64,000 bases of DNA from Imbricaverruca yamaguchii (GCA_034440575.1 JAOTOL010001463.1:1035501-1099500); one strand, 5' to 3'; shown: positions 23,001 to 34,985, numbered from the stretch's first letter. The notes: generated by a model from the sequence alone, not told the origin. Numbers and translations: made by a program.

Positions 23001-23681
23001 TCGGCTTACGAAAACACGGTTAATGAAACAAGACCAAACAGGGAAATGGTCACTGTTATGTGGATCATCGTCCACGGACCATTCTAAAAATGGTGCAAGT
23101 TCTGGACTGCAGAGGGTATGATCCAGCACGGAGGTCTGCCCAGTTGGCAATGTAAAATGGGTTGGCTTTCCTGTGTTAAGTACACAGAGTGGAATATCTC
23201 GAACAAAACATTCGGCTGCACGTCCACGGCTCGTCGTGGTGGCTGAGCCCCAAAGACGGCTGTGGGGGTTAAAATCGCCGCACACCATTACCGGTGGAGT
23301 GAGCTGCCCCATCATCTGGGAGAGCTCAGAAAGTGGGAACCTCTCGCCCGGCGGGAGATATACGCTACATGTGGTAACGGCGTGGCGATTTATTTTCATA
23401 CGAGCAACGATACACTGTATATTTGAATATATCGATACTTACTGGAAGGGAACATAGTTGTGCACAGCAATAAGTACTCCTCCATGTGCTATACTGTGAG
23501 GACTGTGAGGAGTAACATCCCTACGTAACACATAATAGTTGTTCAGGTGAAAACTTGTATCAGGGGAAAGCTTGGTCTCTTGGAGACAAACTACTAATGG
23601 TACTCGGAAATGTAAAATGGTTCGGAGGTCGTTGAGGCTGGCTCTCAACCCTCTACAGTTCCATTGAAGAATAAAAATCAT
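20049..23681 (-). pseudogene. I-type LINE ORF2: endonuclease, reverse transcriptase, RNase H (frameshifted)
   Basis: Minus strand, N to C. The endonuclease starts at 23,681 with LQWNCRG and the catalytic QETKLS. GDFNPHSRLWG and SDHFPVW follow near 23,280 and 23,050, so the main active-site blocks are present. The reverse transcriptase spans about 22,210-20,850, with DPLHYRPI, GVPQGSVLS near 21,780 and the catalytic LFVDDFAVW near 21,680. The RNase H at 20,837-20,049 keeps all four acidic residues: CTDGSKS, VELYAI, STDSLSS and NEAADI. The order EN-RT-RNase H is typical of the I group. At least five frame changes or stops (near 21,905, 22,210, 22,520, 22,790 and 23,420) break the protein. The last two domains are each still long open frames. 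Confidence 0.92.
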
Positions 23682-23921
23682 ACGTCAGATATATAAAAGT
23701 GAAAGTTGCGACCTAAAAATGGGGAAACGAGAGTGGGTTAGGTATCCTCTGTTTTCGCCCTCAAATCCGGAGGTAACCCACGAGCTTCAGGCTGACTCGG
23801 TCCAAGGGACTGAGTCCTCGGGCGGGAACGTGGTGACCCCTCCCCGATGGAGAGCTGGATGGTGGCAGACCTCGATTCTGAGGCATCAGCCGGGGAGGGG
23901 GAAGGTGAGGACCCATTTGAT

Positions 23922-25264
23922 TTACGGATGGAGCGGTCCCTCTATTCGCAGTCGTGGCGATGAGGTTGCCGGCCTTCGTGGTGCAGCCGCCTCCGCTCCC
24001 TGGCGGCTCTTCTCGCGGGCCCTTTCCATCTCGACAAGCCGCGCTCGTTTCGCCTCCCGAGCGCGCCTCTCAGCCTCTTGGTGGTGTAGGTTGTTATCTG
24101 GAATTTTTACTAATCGTTGGTTGTGTCGGGGCGGCGATGCAGGTGCGGACGTGGAACACGAGGGCAGGGGAGAGGCCTGATTCACGGGAAGGGGAGAAGG
24201 GTCAGATAGGGAGGAGGTGGAGAGGCTGAGTTTGTAGGTGGTAGTGGTGCGTGCGGGAGGCGAGGGTAGACTGGAGGGCCGATGGGAAATGGGAGGTGGG
24301 GATTTCGAGGCAGATGGAGAGGGGCTAGGACCGGGCGGGGAGGACCGAGGAGGCCTCTTTGAACGATGGACCAGCGTCCACGTCCCATCATCGGGCGTTG
24401 GTCGGGAGGGGGTCTCTGATGGTCGAACGGCGGTACTTGTGGGCCGTGGGACCTCTGTCGCACCAGTGTGACCTTGGCTCACTTGCGACGCAGGAGGCGC
24501 TCCAAAGGAACGTAGAAGTGCTGTTAATTGTGCGACCAACTCAGATGTTCTGTCGGGGTGTGTGTGTTGTGAAGAATACGTTATTTTTAACTTTGGATGC
24601 GTAAGATATTCTTGGATGTGTCTGTTCATAATGATCTCTTGCTTCGTGAAACGATACTTTTTGTGTGTATTTGATGTAAATTATCTCTTTCTCTCTGATG
24701 TAAGTCGGGCAAGTTCGGTCGAAAGAAGTATGTGGGTCCTGACCTGCACCGCAGTTCGCACAAAAGGGGGTCTCCGAGGTGCAATTTTCGCTAGCGTGTT
24801 CGTAGGAGGCACAGTTGACACATGCAGGGCGATTACGGCAGAATTTGTTGGTATGGCCGAACTATTGGCACTTGAAACACCTCATGGGATTCGGGATAAA
24901 CACACGGACTTTTACGCGGGCGTAATCTACACGAATTTTAGGCGGAATATCTGTGGTGTTGAATGTTAATATTACGTTCTTCGTTGTAATCATTTCAGAT
25001 AATCTTCCTTGCCTCAGTCACTCCGAACTCCGACAGACCGTCTGCAATCTCCTCCTCCGACACTTCCCTCAAGTCGAAGCAGTTGATAATGCCTCGTGAA
25101 GTATTTTTGGTTTTGTGGGGTTCAATGGTGATCGGAATAATCTCGTCGAACCTACTCTGATTTTTCCGGACGCTGTATCTAGATTCCAACACTTTCAATG
25201 GCTCTCCGCCTCTCCTGCCCGTGCAAATTCTACCTCTAAGGCGCCGTTCTTCAATTTTTCGCAC
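23922..25264 (-). pseudogene. I-type LINE ORF1 (gag-like) with CCHC zinc knuckles
   Basis: This lies directly upstream of the ORF2 on the same strand. The N-terminal part (25,264-24,995) has SRGIINCFDLREVSEEEI and FGVTEARKI, the pre-knuckle block of Jockey/I gag proteins. It continues as NVILTFN and then VRVFIPNPMRCFKC. Three Cys/His knuckles follow near 24,910-24,730, among them CVNC..H..NC and CANCGAG. A stop codon (TAG) sits inside the first knuckle, after CFKCQ. Downstream is a Pro/Ser-rich tail of about 230 codons (24,629-23,922) ending in a basic Arg/Ala/Glu-rich helix. The protein would bind element RNA. This copy is disabled by the stop and by frame changes. Confidence 0.85.
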
Positions 25265-26040
25265 CGTACAATTTTCTAAAACCTGTCACACCCGTATCGC
25301 CTCTGAAATGGTGATAACGAGGCGAGGGACCTGGTCTTACCACGAAAGATAAGTATGCGTGGGGCAGATGAACTATTTATCTGGTCTTTTCGAGGGGAAC
25401 CATGGGTGTTTTTTGTGCTGTGTATGCCATAAAGTGTGATTGTGTTCTACTCCTCCGGCGCCCCATCCCTTAGGTGCACTACTGGGGGGACGCCTTGTTC
25501 CCGCGAACGGGAGGTCGCCAAGCGCCCGAGGAGCTATACGGGGCAGGCGGCGCCTTCGCCCGGCCGGAAGAGTGATACTCACCACCCCGACCGGGATCCA
25601 GCACCGCCCACCCCTTGACCCCAGGTCTGACTGGGATCAACTGGGATTCTTCCCTGACTGGGAAGAATCCCAGGTCCCCGGCCCGAGGCGGCCAGCCATT
25701 TGGCCCGCGTGAGGCCCCACGGCCCGCCCGCCCCTCCGGGATATTAGGACCGAAGAGGTGTGTTGGTCCCCCGTCACAACTAGCACCGTGCGACGGGGGA
25801 CCTCAACTTCCAGGACTCCGACAACCCCGAGGGACGGGCCGAGGGGACGCGGCTACCCCGATAAAACTGAGCTGGTGGGCAGGACCGGGGAAGTTGCCCT
25901 GCCTGCTCATAGTGTGGATAGTTGGTGTTGCAGGTACAGAGGAGGGACATGGATGTTGGGATGAGATAGGCATTGGAATGGGAGCGTATGGACAGGAGGA
26001 CGAGTGAGGCACTCCTAGCCGCACCCCTCGCCGGTAGGAG
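25265..26040. other. GC-rich region upstream of the I-type LINE
   Basis: This may be the 5' UTR of the minus-strand LINE, but I cannot place its end. Several short Pro/Arg/Gly-rich frames lie here with no domain. Confidence 0.4.
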
Positions 26041-26983
26041 TTGGGTAATACAGCATAAAAATTAACAGTCACAAGATAAAAAGCAACATAACCTAAACAA
26101 GCATTACTCTTCATGAAAAAAAATTGAGTTTTTAAAAGGAAAAGTTTTTGCCAATATTTTTCCTCAACAAAATATAAATTAACAAAACAAAACCTTGCAT
26201 AGTTTGACATGTTTTTAAAGGAGAAACAATCATTATAAAAATAAAAAAATAAAATGTATCTTAAGAATTTTCAACTTAGAGCAAAAGCCTAACCTGACCC
26301 AACCTAACAAAAATATAACCCCTTTGATTGCTTCAATGAGTTAAAATGTGTGCACAATTTGTCTTGTAGATACCTTAAACTGCAATAATGTCTCCTTTTA
26401 CACGGCTCATTACTGTAAACCTGCCACATGACCAATTTCTAAGTTCATTTCCAACAAAATATTTCAATTTGGCTATAATTGAAATGGCACAACAGCATGT
26501 CCAGATACCTAACACAAATTAAATGTTATTTTGCCAGGAAATGATGCTTGCAGTGCAACTCCAAAATTGAGTAGCACTAGCATGCAAAACACACAAAAAA
26601 CTACCATCATTCCTAAGGGCACATCAGGTCATGCCATACATACCCAAAAGTGCTCAAGCTAGTCTTCAGTTAGAAAATTGTGGACGTCCTCCTCCCAAAA
26701 ACGGCCACCTCTCAGCACCAACCGCCTTCTGTGGGGTGTGACTCATCTGGCCAAAACAATGGCCATAGTGTGCTGCTGATGATGACTACCAGCATCTTCC
26801 AGATTCTCATGTGGGCTTCAGAGAGCCTTTTCAGTTGCTTAATTTTGATGTGGATGACCAAAAGAATGAAAAAAAAACAACAGCACACAAACATCTGAAT
26901 GAGATTCATCATTCATTGCCTACCTGTGGAAGAAAAACATGGGTAAATATAACCAATAAACAATCTTAGGGAAATAAAACTAG

Positions 26984-26985
<2 letters not shown>
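26041..26985. other. AT-rich intergenic sequence
   Basis: No gene was recognised. Low-complexity A-rich strings become frequent towards the poly(A) block that follows. Confidence 0.45.
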
Positions 26986-26987
<2 letters not shown>

Positions 26988-27050
<63 letters not shown>

Positions 27051-27052
27051 GG

Positions 27053-27125
<73 letters not shown>
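26988..27125. repeat. Poly(A) block of about 135 bp
   Basis: An almost pure A run, interrupted only by GGGGG near 27,048 and one T near 27,092. It abuts a LINE reading frame at 27,125. In the LINE's own orientation it is poly(T), so it is not that element's tail. Confidence 0.95.
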
Positions 27126-27127
<2 letters not shown>

Positions 27128-30100
27128 ATTGTCTATGTTGTTTTTACAGATGTTCAATGTTCTGTTACTGACAATGTTTTCTGGCAGCTGGTTCCAGTGT
27201 TCTACTACCCTGTTGGTGAAGAAAGTCTGCCTTCACCTTGTTCTGCTGTGGTTAACTTTAATTTTGAATTTATGACCTGTAATTGCATCGTTTCTGTTAA
27301 ATTCAAACATTTCCCCAAGGTATCCCCTCTCCAGACCATGGACAAATTTAAAGACCTCGATGAAATCTCCTCTCAGCCTTTTATATCTAAGTGAAAACAT
27401 ATTCAATTTCTTCAATCTTTCCTCAAATGCCAGGTTGCTTATGTCATTAACCATTTTTGTAGCCCTCTTTTGTACTCTCTCTAAAAGCCACCAATCTTTT
27501 TCATAGCTAGGAGACCAAGCTTGGATGCAGTATTCCAAATGTGGCCTGACATATGCACAGTAAAGCTTCCTGATGACTTCCTCACTTCTGTATGATACAT
27601 TCCTATGTATTGCCCCGATCATTCTCAGTGCTTTCTTCCTCGCTTCCTTGGTCTGTTCTGATGCCCCCAATTTTGTGTTTAGAATAACACCTAAATCCTT
27701 CTCCTGTTGAGTCACTGATAGCAGTTGGCCACCCATCAAGTATGGAGCCTTCATATGCTGCTTACCTACATGCATGATTTTGCACTTATCAAAATTAAAC
27801 TTCATTTGCCATTCTTCGGACCACTTCACAAGTTCGTCTAAGTCTTTTTGCAGCGAGATATGCTCATATTGACCAGTTATTGCCCTAAAGACCTTCAAAT
27901 CATCCGCAAATTTCAAAACTTTACTGCTTAGGCCACTTTCAATGTTATTTACAATTACAATGAACAGTAGTGGCCCCAGTACTGACCCTGGGGGACTCCA
28001 CTAAGAACATTTTGCCATGATGACTTTGTACCATTTAGCATCACTCTTTGCTGTCTACCTGAAAGCCACAACTCTATCCATTTTCAGATGCTACCTGCAA
28101 TGCCATGGGCCTGAAGCTGTATCATTAACCGTTTATGGGGCACCTTGTCAAAGGACTTACTAAAGTCAAGATATGCTACATCAACCTGATTTCCCTGATC
28201 AAATTGTTCTGTGGCGAAGTTCAAAAAGTCCAAGAGATTTGTGAGACAGGACTGTCCTTTTCTAAACCCATGTTGAGTATCTTGAATCAAGATACTGTTG
28301 AGTATCTTGAATCTGTTTCCTTCCAGATAACTAACTATTATATTCTTGATAATTGATTTGAGTACCTTGCAGACTAGGGATGTGAGACTTACTGGCCTAT
28401 AGTTTTCAACTTTCCCTCTTTCTCCTTTCTTGAAAATAGGAACTACATTTGCCCTTTTCCAATCGGTTGGAACTTCATTTTGTAAAACTGATCTACAAAA
28501 TTAAATATAACAAAATATATTCCTTTTCAGTTTTCCGCAACACCCTAGCATAAATTTAATCAGGTCCTGCTGCCTTGTTTCGCTTGATTTTCCTGATATG
28601 ATTGTAAACAACATCACTATCAATGAAATCAACATCATTTATCAGATCACATGTCACTGAATTAGCGTGCACGGTCGGCAGATTGCTCATATCTTCCAAT
28701 GTAAGCACTGATTTACACTGCTTGCTCAGCTCCTCAACCATCTCACTATCCTCACCCAATGTAGTCCTGTTTACTTCCAGTGGACCAATTGTGCTAGAAA
28801 CTTCACTCAGCTTGTAGAAACTAAAAAACTTTTTACTGTCCCCATTACAGTTTCTAGCTAAATCCAGTTCTTTTGCTCGCTTGGCTGCTCTGGCTTTTTG
28901 CTTCAGTGTCTCTAGCTTTTCGATACGCCTTTGGATTAACGACATTTGAGGCTTCTTTAAAGACTCTAAATGCAGTTTCCTTAGCCTTAATTGCTTTTGT
29001 CAAGTCTGGTGTAAGCCATGCTGGCTTTCCTTTCCTTCTTTCGCGTCTTGGCTTTTGGGTGACATGTCTAATCTGAATTTCCTTCTAGTAAGCTTTGAAG
29101 TTTTCCCACATTTCACAGGCATTTAAATTGGAGAATTCTTCTTCCCATCTGATGGCTCTTAAAGCCGCTCTCATGAAGTCAAAGTCTGCTCTGTTTAAAT
29201 TCGGAACCTTTTCCAAATTATCCTTAATAATTTCCCCTACATGTGCCTTGAATCTAACTATGTTATGGTCACTTCTTCCCAGAGTTTCTCCTACAGTCAA
29301 GCCTTGAACCAAGTCACTTAAATCCGAGAATGCAAGGTCCAAGAATGAGCCATGCCTGTTAGGTTCCGACACAAACTGGTGTAAGAACAGGTCCTCTTCA
29401 AGGCATTTCCTAAACATTTTGCATGATGGGGAGCCAACATCAGCATTTTCATAACCTTTTAGATTAAAGTCACGAAGAATAAGGCACTTCCTCTTAAAGT
29501 TTCTACTGATTTCCGCACAAACCACCTTGTCAAGCTCCAGTTGCTGAGAATGTGGCAGGGTTCCTGATCGGTAGAAAGCTCCTATCCTCAAAGCATTGCT
29601 GTTGCCTTTTCCCACAGTGACATCAAGCCAAATGAACTCCACAGACACATTTTTATGCCCAACCGCTACTTTTTGAGAACTGAATAAGCTATACATATAC
29701 AGCATTACAACACCCCCTTTCATTGCTGGACCCCTATTGCACGAAAACATATTGTATCCCTGGATCTCATAGTCCTGCAAGTTATTTCCAAAATACCCTT
29801 CACTGACCCATGTCTCCGTAATGCAAACAAAATCTGGTTCCTCCTCAGCAGCATAACACTTGAACTCATCAATTTTGGACCAGATACTCTGAGCATTAAA
29901 CATCATACACTTAACTAATGCTCCATAACCACCTTTGGCTTTTTCATACTGAGGAATTCTTTTATCACTAGATGAACTATCACTCGGTCTCCTTGAACTA
30001 CTGCTGTCCCTATTTGCTGACTTTGAGGTTCTATTGCCTTGGCTGACACTATTGGAATATTCCCGAGTTGGCAATACAATTTCATCCCTCCCCACTCCAT

Positions 30101-30296
30101 TTCCTAGTTTCCCTGAAGGACATGCTCGTACACTTTGCCTAACACATGGACCCCTTCTCAAAGGTGTGGGAAGCAGCATGAAGTGTTCAGTAGTACCTGC
30201 TCCCCACATACCATGGAGCCACTGACCGCTCCGCCACGCCAGTTCTTGCGTGATTGACTGCATAGCAGTATATTTCTCAACATCAATATACAACAT
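27125..30296 (-). mobile_element. CR1 LINE (family CR1-A), long but broken ORF2
   Basis: Minus strand, N to C. A 403-codon frame (30,296-29,085) holds a Ser/Arg-rich leader and then the endonuclease: MMFNAQSIWSK, ITETWVSEGYF, LILRDFNLKG and LGRSDHNIV. A linker and RT N-terminus (28,945-28,556) contain NHIRKIKRNKAAGPD. The RT fingers/palm include TQHGFRKGQSCLTNLLDF and VAYLDFSKSFDKVPH (28,290-28,084). The catalytic KFADDLKVF starts the 27,916-27,233 frame, which runs through the thumb and C-terminus. Damage includes GDFN changed to RDFN in the endonuclease, a stop after FKAY, and a one-base loss inside GVPQG|SVLG near 27,985. The 3' end is cut off inside the codons equivalent to NSIENHYKN. Four or more other pieces of this family lie in the window. 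Confidence 0.93.
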
Positions 30297-30299
30297 AGC

Positions 30300-30380
30300 A
30301 GTTTATTTTTCATTTTCGCGGGGTGACACCCGTCGCTCTTTTCTCAGTTTCTTTCCTAGTGGGGTGACCAGAGGTGAAAA
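30300..30380 (+). mobile_element. Small LINE 5'-end fragment with GGGTGACACCCGTC motif
   Basis: TTTATTTTTCATTTTCGCGG followed by GGTGACACCCGTCGCTC matches the putative 5' ends of the gag-bearing LINE copies near 39,387 (plus) and 61,433 (minus). It directly abuts the 5' end of the CR1 copy. Confidence 0.55.
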
Positions 30381-31420
30381 AAGTACCAACACCACAACGT
30401 ACGACGGTGGAAATTTACCACTGCGGGCCATTTTTCCGTGGTGGAAACTCGTCCCCGGAGACTAGGAACAAACAAACTGCTGGTATGATTCGAGCTTCGG
30501 AAAAAAAACATTATTTACCATTTCTCGGAAAAGTAAAACCCGTCGAATTTCTCGAAATGAGATGAATCCCCAAAAATGCATTGCAATTTGCTCCACATCC
30601 ATCCCATCCCCCTCCACCCAAGACACGCATGAAGTTTTTTTTCCCATGTAAAGGAGCTCCTTGACGTCGTACAAAAATCTTTGGGTGCGACAAATTTCCA
30701 CCGGAAATAGCCTATGGTGGAAATTGGTGGGAAGGCTTTTGACCGACACACAGACGCTAGAATATCAAAACTGTGTGCCGGGCAGATGCACATCATTTTT
30801 TGCGTTTCTGGTAAGTCGTGAAAACGACATTTCCATTCACATTTCATTTGCTTAAAGCCATAACTTCAAAATGTAGAGGCGAAACACTGCTAACGACGGC
30901 GGGCGAGCGATTATGATAAAAATAGGAAGAATGAATGCAGGGTTGTATTATAAAAAACAAATTTATATCAGGTGCACCTTCATGTTATTTGGAAGGTGGC
31001 TATTCACAACAGTGCATTTTTTCTCCAGCTCGCGCTTATTGCTTCCCTCGTTTATTTTGTACCTCTTTCTCACGAGTAATTTCCGGTTAGGTGCGTTTTC
31101 ACGGTTTCATCAATCAACTGGATTACCTGCGGCGGTTTGCCAAAAGATGTCACTAGTGAGCCACTCTATTCAGACGGTATGCATCATTATAAAGAGCATG
31201 CATATTTTATTACTGTATATTTTATGCAGATGAATTATATTACAACCGAAGACATATCACGACGTCTAGATAAAAAAGAAATATATTGAGAATTAAACCA
31301 AATGATGTAGGGAACCACCAACAATCAGATCTGTACCCGGCTTTGGTTTAAGACCTTGAAGAGTTGACCACGGTTCTTCCGAGTTGACGGTTCTGGAAAT
31401 TTGAAGGTTTTTGTGAAGGT
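30381..31420. other. Unrecognised sequence upstream of the three-exon gene
   Basis: GTGGAAATT- and GGTGGAAA-type strings recur at 30,405-30,460 and 30,690-30,735. No coding motif was seen. The promoter of the gene starting at 31,451 should lie here, but no TATA box or initiator was convincing. Confidence 0.4.
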
Positions 31421-31450
31421 GCTGTGAGAACATGGTGGGATCATCACATT

Positions 31451-31657
31451 ATGCCGAAGCGGAAGAAAGCTAGGGAGAAGCTTTCCCCTTCTGAACAGAA
31501 GGTGCGTTGTGGATATCCTGGATGTACCTTTAATGGCAGGCCCGACAGCTTTAGGATACACAACAAGAGGAGGCATGGAGGTTTTCAAAACGTCCGAGTA
31601 AAAAATTATGGCTTTGAACCGGGAGCGTGGTTTGCAAGCTATGCTTCTGTGGAATGG
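31451..31657 (+). CDS. Exon 1 of zinc-finger/hAT-like gene
   Basis: The ATG at 31451 opens a 69-codon exon that begins MPKRKKAREKLSPSEQK. A single zinc-finger-like module follows, CGYPGC then HNKRRH (Cys-x4-Cys, 12 residues, His-x4-His), of the kind found at the N-terminus of transposase-derived proteins. The Lys/Arg-rich start could be a nuclear signal. The exon ends TGG|GTAAGT, a consensus 5' splice site in phase 0. The next acceptor in the same phase is at 35,068/35,069. An upstream in-frame ATG-like start at 31,424 is possible, but the 31,451 ATG gives the usual MPKRK-type beginning. The link to exon 2 is inferred from phase and context, not proven. Confidence 0.6.
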
Positions 31658-32764
31658 GTAAGTCATATGACAGCATACCAGTGCAGCTGAATGGAATACA
31701 ATAAATGCTTTCCAGCAAATGCAAAGCAAGCAAATGACAGTAATTGTTGAGTGTTCCCCTCTAGCTTTTCTGACGCCAACCACTTGTGCCAGCTGACTGC
31801 TAGCTAGCCAACCAATGTGGGAAAAGTGGTTTACTAATCGGGAGTCAGAATAAAGAAGGTATTCCTGACCACAGAGTCGGAGAATAAAAAATGACCTTCC
31901 CCCCCCCCCCCCACCAAAAAAATGGCCCCTTAAAAAAACGCTGGAGAACAGGAAGCTACTGATGTTGGAGCACAAAAAGGTGCATGGATAAAAAACAAGT
32001 TGGAGAATACAAATCAGAGTTGTGGAACAACCAGTATGGTATTAATGATTCATCACTTTTTAAAAAGTATGCCAAATTCTCTTTGAAAAAAATGGGACAA
32101 AATATATAAAATAAATAACTAAAATATCAGCATGAAAATTTGTCTATAGCTACCAAAGTGCAGTGAATTATAGGCAAATGATGATATTCACAGAAGAACA
32201 GCAAACAAAACTAACTCTGGCACAAAACTAGCTCTGGGTATCATAGTATGAACATTCAGCTTACTTACGAATGTAAAATCAATCATTTGTATCAAAGTGT
32301 GTGATCAGTCTGCATAGTGCAGACCGCACCATGCAAATGTCAGTGTAAATTCATCCATAATATATTAAAGAATAATTGTATAATGAAATGTATAGGTAAA
32401 AATCAGATTATATTCAGCATTTCTCAGCTGTGGCACAATGCACACAAGGTGTTTCAGCTCAAATAGGTACCTCTTTTCCAGGTTATCCACATGACAGATG
32501 GAGTATTTTACTCTAATTATCTCCTCTAAGAAAAAAAAACATTGCTATAGCCAGAGTATGATCCATCATCTATGCCTGAAGGCAAAATGTCAGTCCTGTC
32601 AATGGGTGAAAACTTCAACATATCAGCAGCAGCATTCAGCATTTGTCCAGCAAGCATTTGTCCAGCAGCATTCAGCATTGAGCCAGCTAAAGTATTTAGA
32701 ACACGGCTCCACAAAAGTTATGGTGGCTGATGCTTCTTTATTAAAATCATCTTAATCTGATCAT

Positions 32765-32886
32765 AAAATCATCAGCATTCCAGGGAGGGTTAATTAATGG
32801 ATAACTAGTGCATTGTTTCCACACAGTGGAATCAAGGTCTCCTGTGGTTCATAGTTGCACTTATATTTTATGTCTTTATGTCAATA
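32765..32886 (+). mobile_element. CR1-A 3' end fragment
   Basis: CATTCCAGGGAGGGTTAATT through TTTTATGTCTTTATGTC parallels the 3' end at 53,030-53,145. It carries about 1.5 copies of the 8-bp TTATGTCT terminal repeat. Confidence 0.65.
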
Positions 32887-32887
32887 G

Positions 32888-33665
32888 GTGCTACATAACC
32901 ACACTTGATGGGTGGCCAAGTATTATCAGCGACTCAACAGGAGAAGGATTTAGGTGTTATTCTGAACACAAACATTGGGGGCATCAGAACAGACCAAGGA
33001 AGCCAGGAAGAAGGCACTGAGAATGCTTGGGGCAATAAATAGGAATGTATCCTACGGAAATGAGGAAGTCATCAGGAAGCTGTACTGTGCAAATGAAAGG
33101 CTACATTTGAAATACTGCATCCAAGCTTGGTCTCCCAGCTATGAAAAGGATTGTTGGCTTTTACAGAGTACAAAAGAGGGCTACAAAAATGGTTAATGGT
33201 ATAAGCAACCTGGCATATGAGGAAAGATTGAAGAAATTGAATATGTTTTCACTTAGATATAGAAGGCCGAGAGGAGATCTCATAGAGGTCTTTGAATTTG
33301 TACGTGGTCTGGAGAATGGATATTTTGGGGAAATGTTTTAATTCAACAGAAATGATGCAATTAGAAGTCATGAATTCAAAATTAAAGTTAATCACAGCAG
33401 GACGAGGTAAAGACAGTCTTTCTTCACCAACTACCCGGCAGTAGAACACTGGAACCAGCTGCCAAAAACCATTGTTTGTAGAAGCACATTGAACATCGCT
33501 AAAAACAGCATACACTCACAAGAATAGAAGGCTTGCATTTCAGCATTCCAGGGAGCGCTCATCAACTGATTTGGTGGGCAACTGGTTGAGTGTACAGAGT
33601 GCAACGAAGAAGGGCCCCTGTGACTTATAGTTTATGATCTTTTATGACTTTATGTCTTTATAACC
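32888..33665 (+). mobile_element. CR1-A LINE fragment: RT C-terminus and 3' UTR
   Basis: It begins at the codons for the DGWPSI/QQEKDLGV region and continues through the thumb (EARKKALRMLGAINRN, CIQAWSPSYEKD). The conserved C-terminal block follows (RYRRPRGDLIEVFEFV). It ends with a 3' UTR finishing in TTATGACTTTATGTCTTTAT. Two frames are needed, so it is dead. It lies inside intron 1 of the hAT-like gene, in sense orientation. Confidence 0.85.
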
Positions 33666-34469
33666 AGTAGCAGTTGATGCACCCCTAAGCCCAAAAATCA
33701 ATCAATCAATGTCTTTGTGTCATCTGTAGACAATTGCATATCTACTGACTGATGGCAAACCCATAGAATGAATCCACCTCTGCAGCAATGCAAAATACTA
33801 CAAAACTTGGTAGCTCAGTACAAATATATGGACAGTACAGTCAACAGGAAGCGTTCTCTCCACATTTATATAGGTCACATCCATGATCATGATTCATGGT
33901 CTGGACTCAATAAAGCAATGTCCCTAGTTGGGCTTAGTGCCAGAGGCCATCGCCATAGAAACCTCATCATGTCATAGACACTACCCCTCCAGGGGTTCAT
34001 ATATCGTTTTTAATAATCAGGGATTATTAAAAGTCCTTATTAAAGGATTATTAAAAGTCTATTAAGGGATTATTATTAAGGGATTATTAAAAGTCCTCTT
34101 CCAAGTCCCAACCGTAGCAATAGCCGTGTAACTTTTATGTTCCAGTGTATGTTTCTTGGACTTCAGACTGTGCCTACTTGGTGTGCATACTTCGTCAGTA
34201 TCTATTTTGAGGCAATTCATATAACACACCATCTGAGGCCTGATGCTAAAATATGCAGTTATGGATGCCTCGCCCCCCCCCCAAGTATATAAACTTAGTG
34301 GACCCTAAGTCACTTCAATCACGCCCACTTACTAGGTTTATCTCGGGAAAGCGCCAAAAAAAAATCCTCAGCTCGTTCAGATCTAGATAGATCTCCACAA
34401 CAAATAACAGCAAAGATCTCTGACCAAGGACATGGTTTATTCATTATGCCACTGCAGAAAACTAACCAT

Positions 34470-34985
34470 TTATCCTTGATAATTGATTCATGTACCTTGG
34501 AGACCAGGGATGTGAGGCTTACAGGTCTGTAGTTTTCAACTTTACCCTCCTTCGCCTTTCTTGAAAATGTGAACTACACTTGCCCTCTTCCAGTCTTCTG
34601 GAATTTCACTTTGTGAAACTGATCTATAAAATATTATACTAAGTGGAATTGTCAGTTCATTTTTCGCTTCACACAGTAGCCTAGCATACATTTCATCAGG
34701 TCCTACTGCATTGTTTCGTTTTATTTTCCTAATATGATTGAGAACAACATCACTATCAATCACGTCAACATCATTTATCATATCCCCTGTCATTGACCCA
34801 TAATCTACGGTTGGCAGATTGGTTATATCTTCCACTGTAAACGATGATTTAAACTGCTTCCTCAGCTCCTCAATCATCTAAACATCCTCACTTAATACAG
34901 TGCCATTCACCTCCAGTGGACCCACTGTGCTAGAAACTTTACTCAGCTTGTAAAAACTAAAGAACTTTTTGCTCTGTTTTTTTCT
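34470..34985 (-). mobile_element. CR1-A LINE fragment: RT N-terminal region
   Basis: On the minus strand a 111-codon frame (34,877-34,542) reads NHIRKIKRNNAVGPDEMYAR and FYRSVSQSEIPEDWKRA. This matches the copy at 51.5 kb position for position. The fragment ends less than 100 bp before exon 2 of the hAT-like gene. Confidence 0.85.

Noticed and set aside
26988..27125. Poly(A) tail of the CR1 element at 27-30 kb
   Set aside because: The element is on the minus strand, so a tail would appear as poly(T) here. CR1 ends in octamer repeats and not in poly(A).
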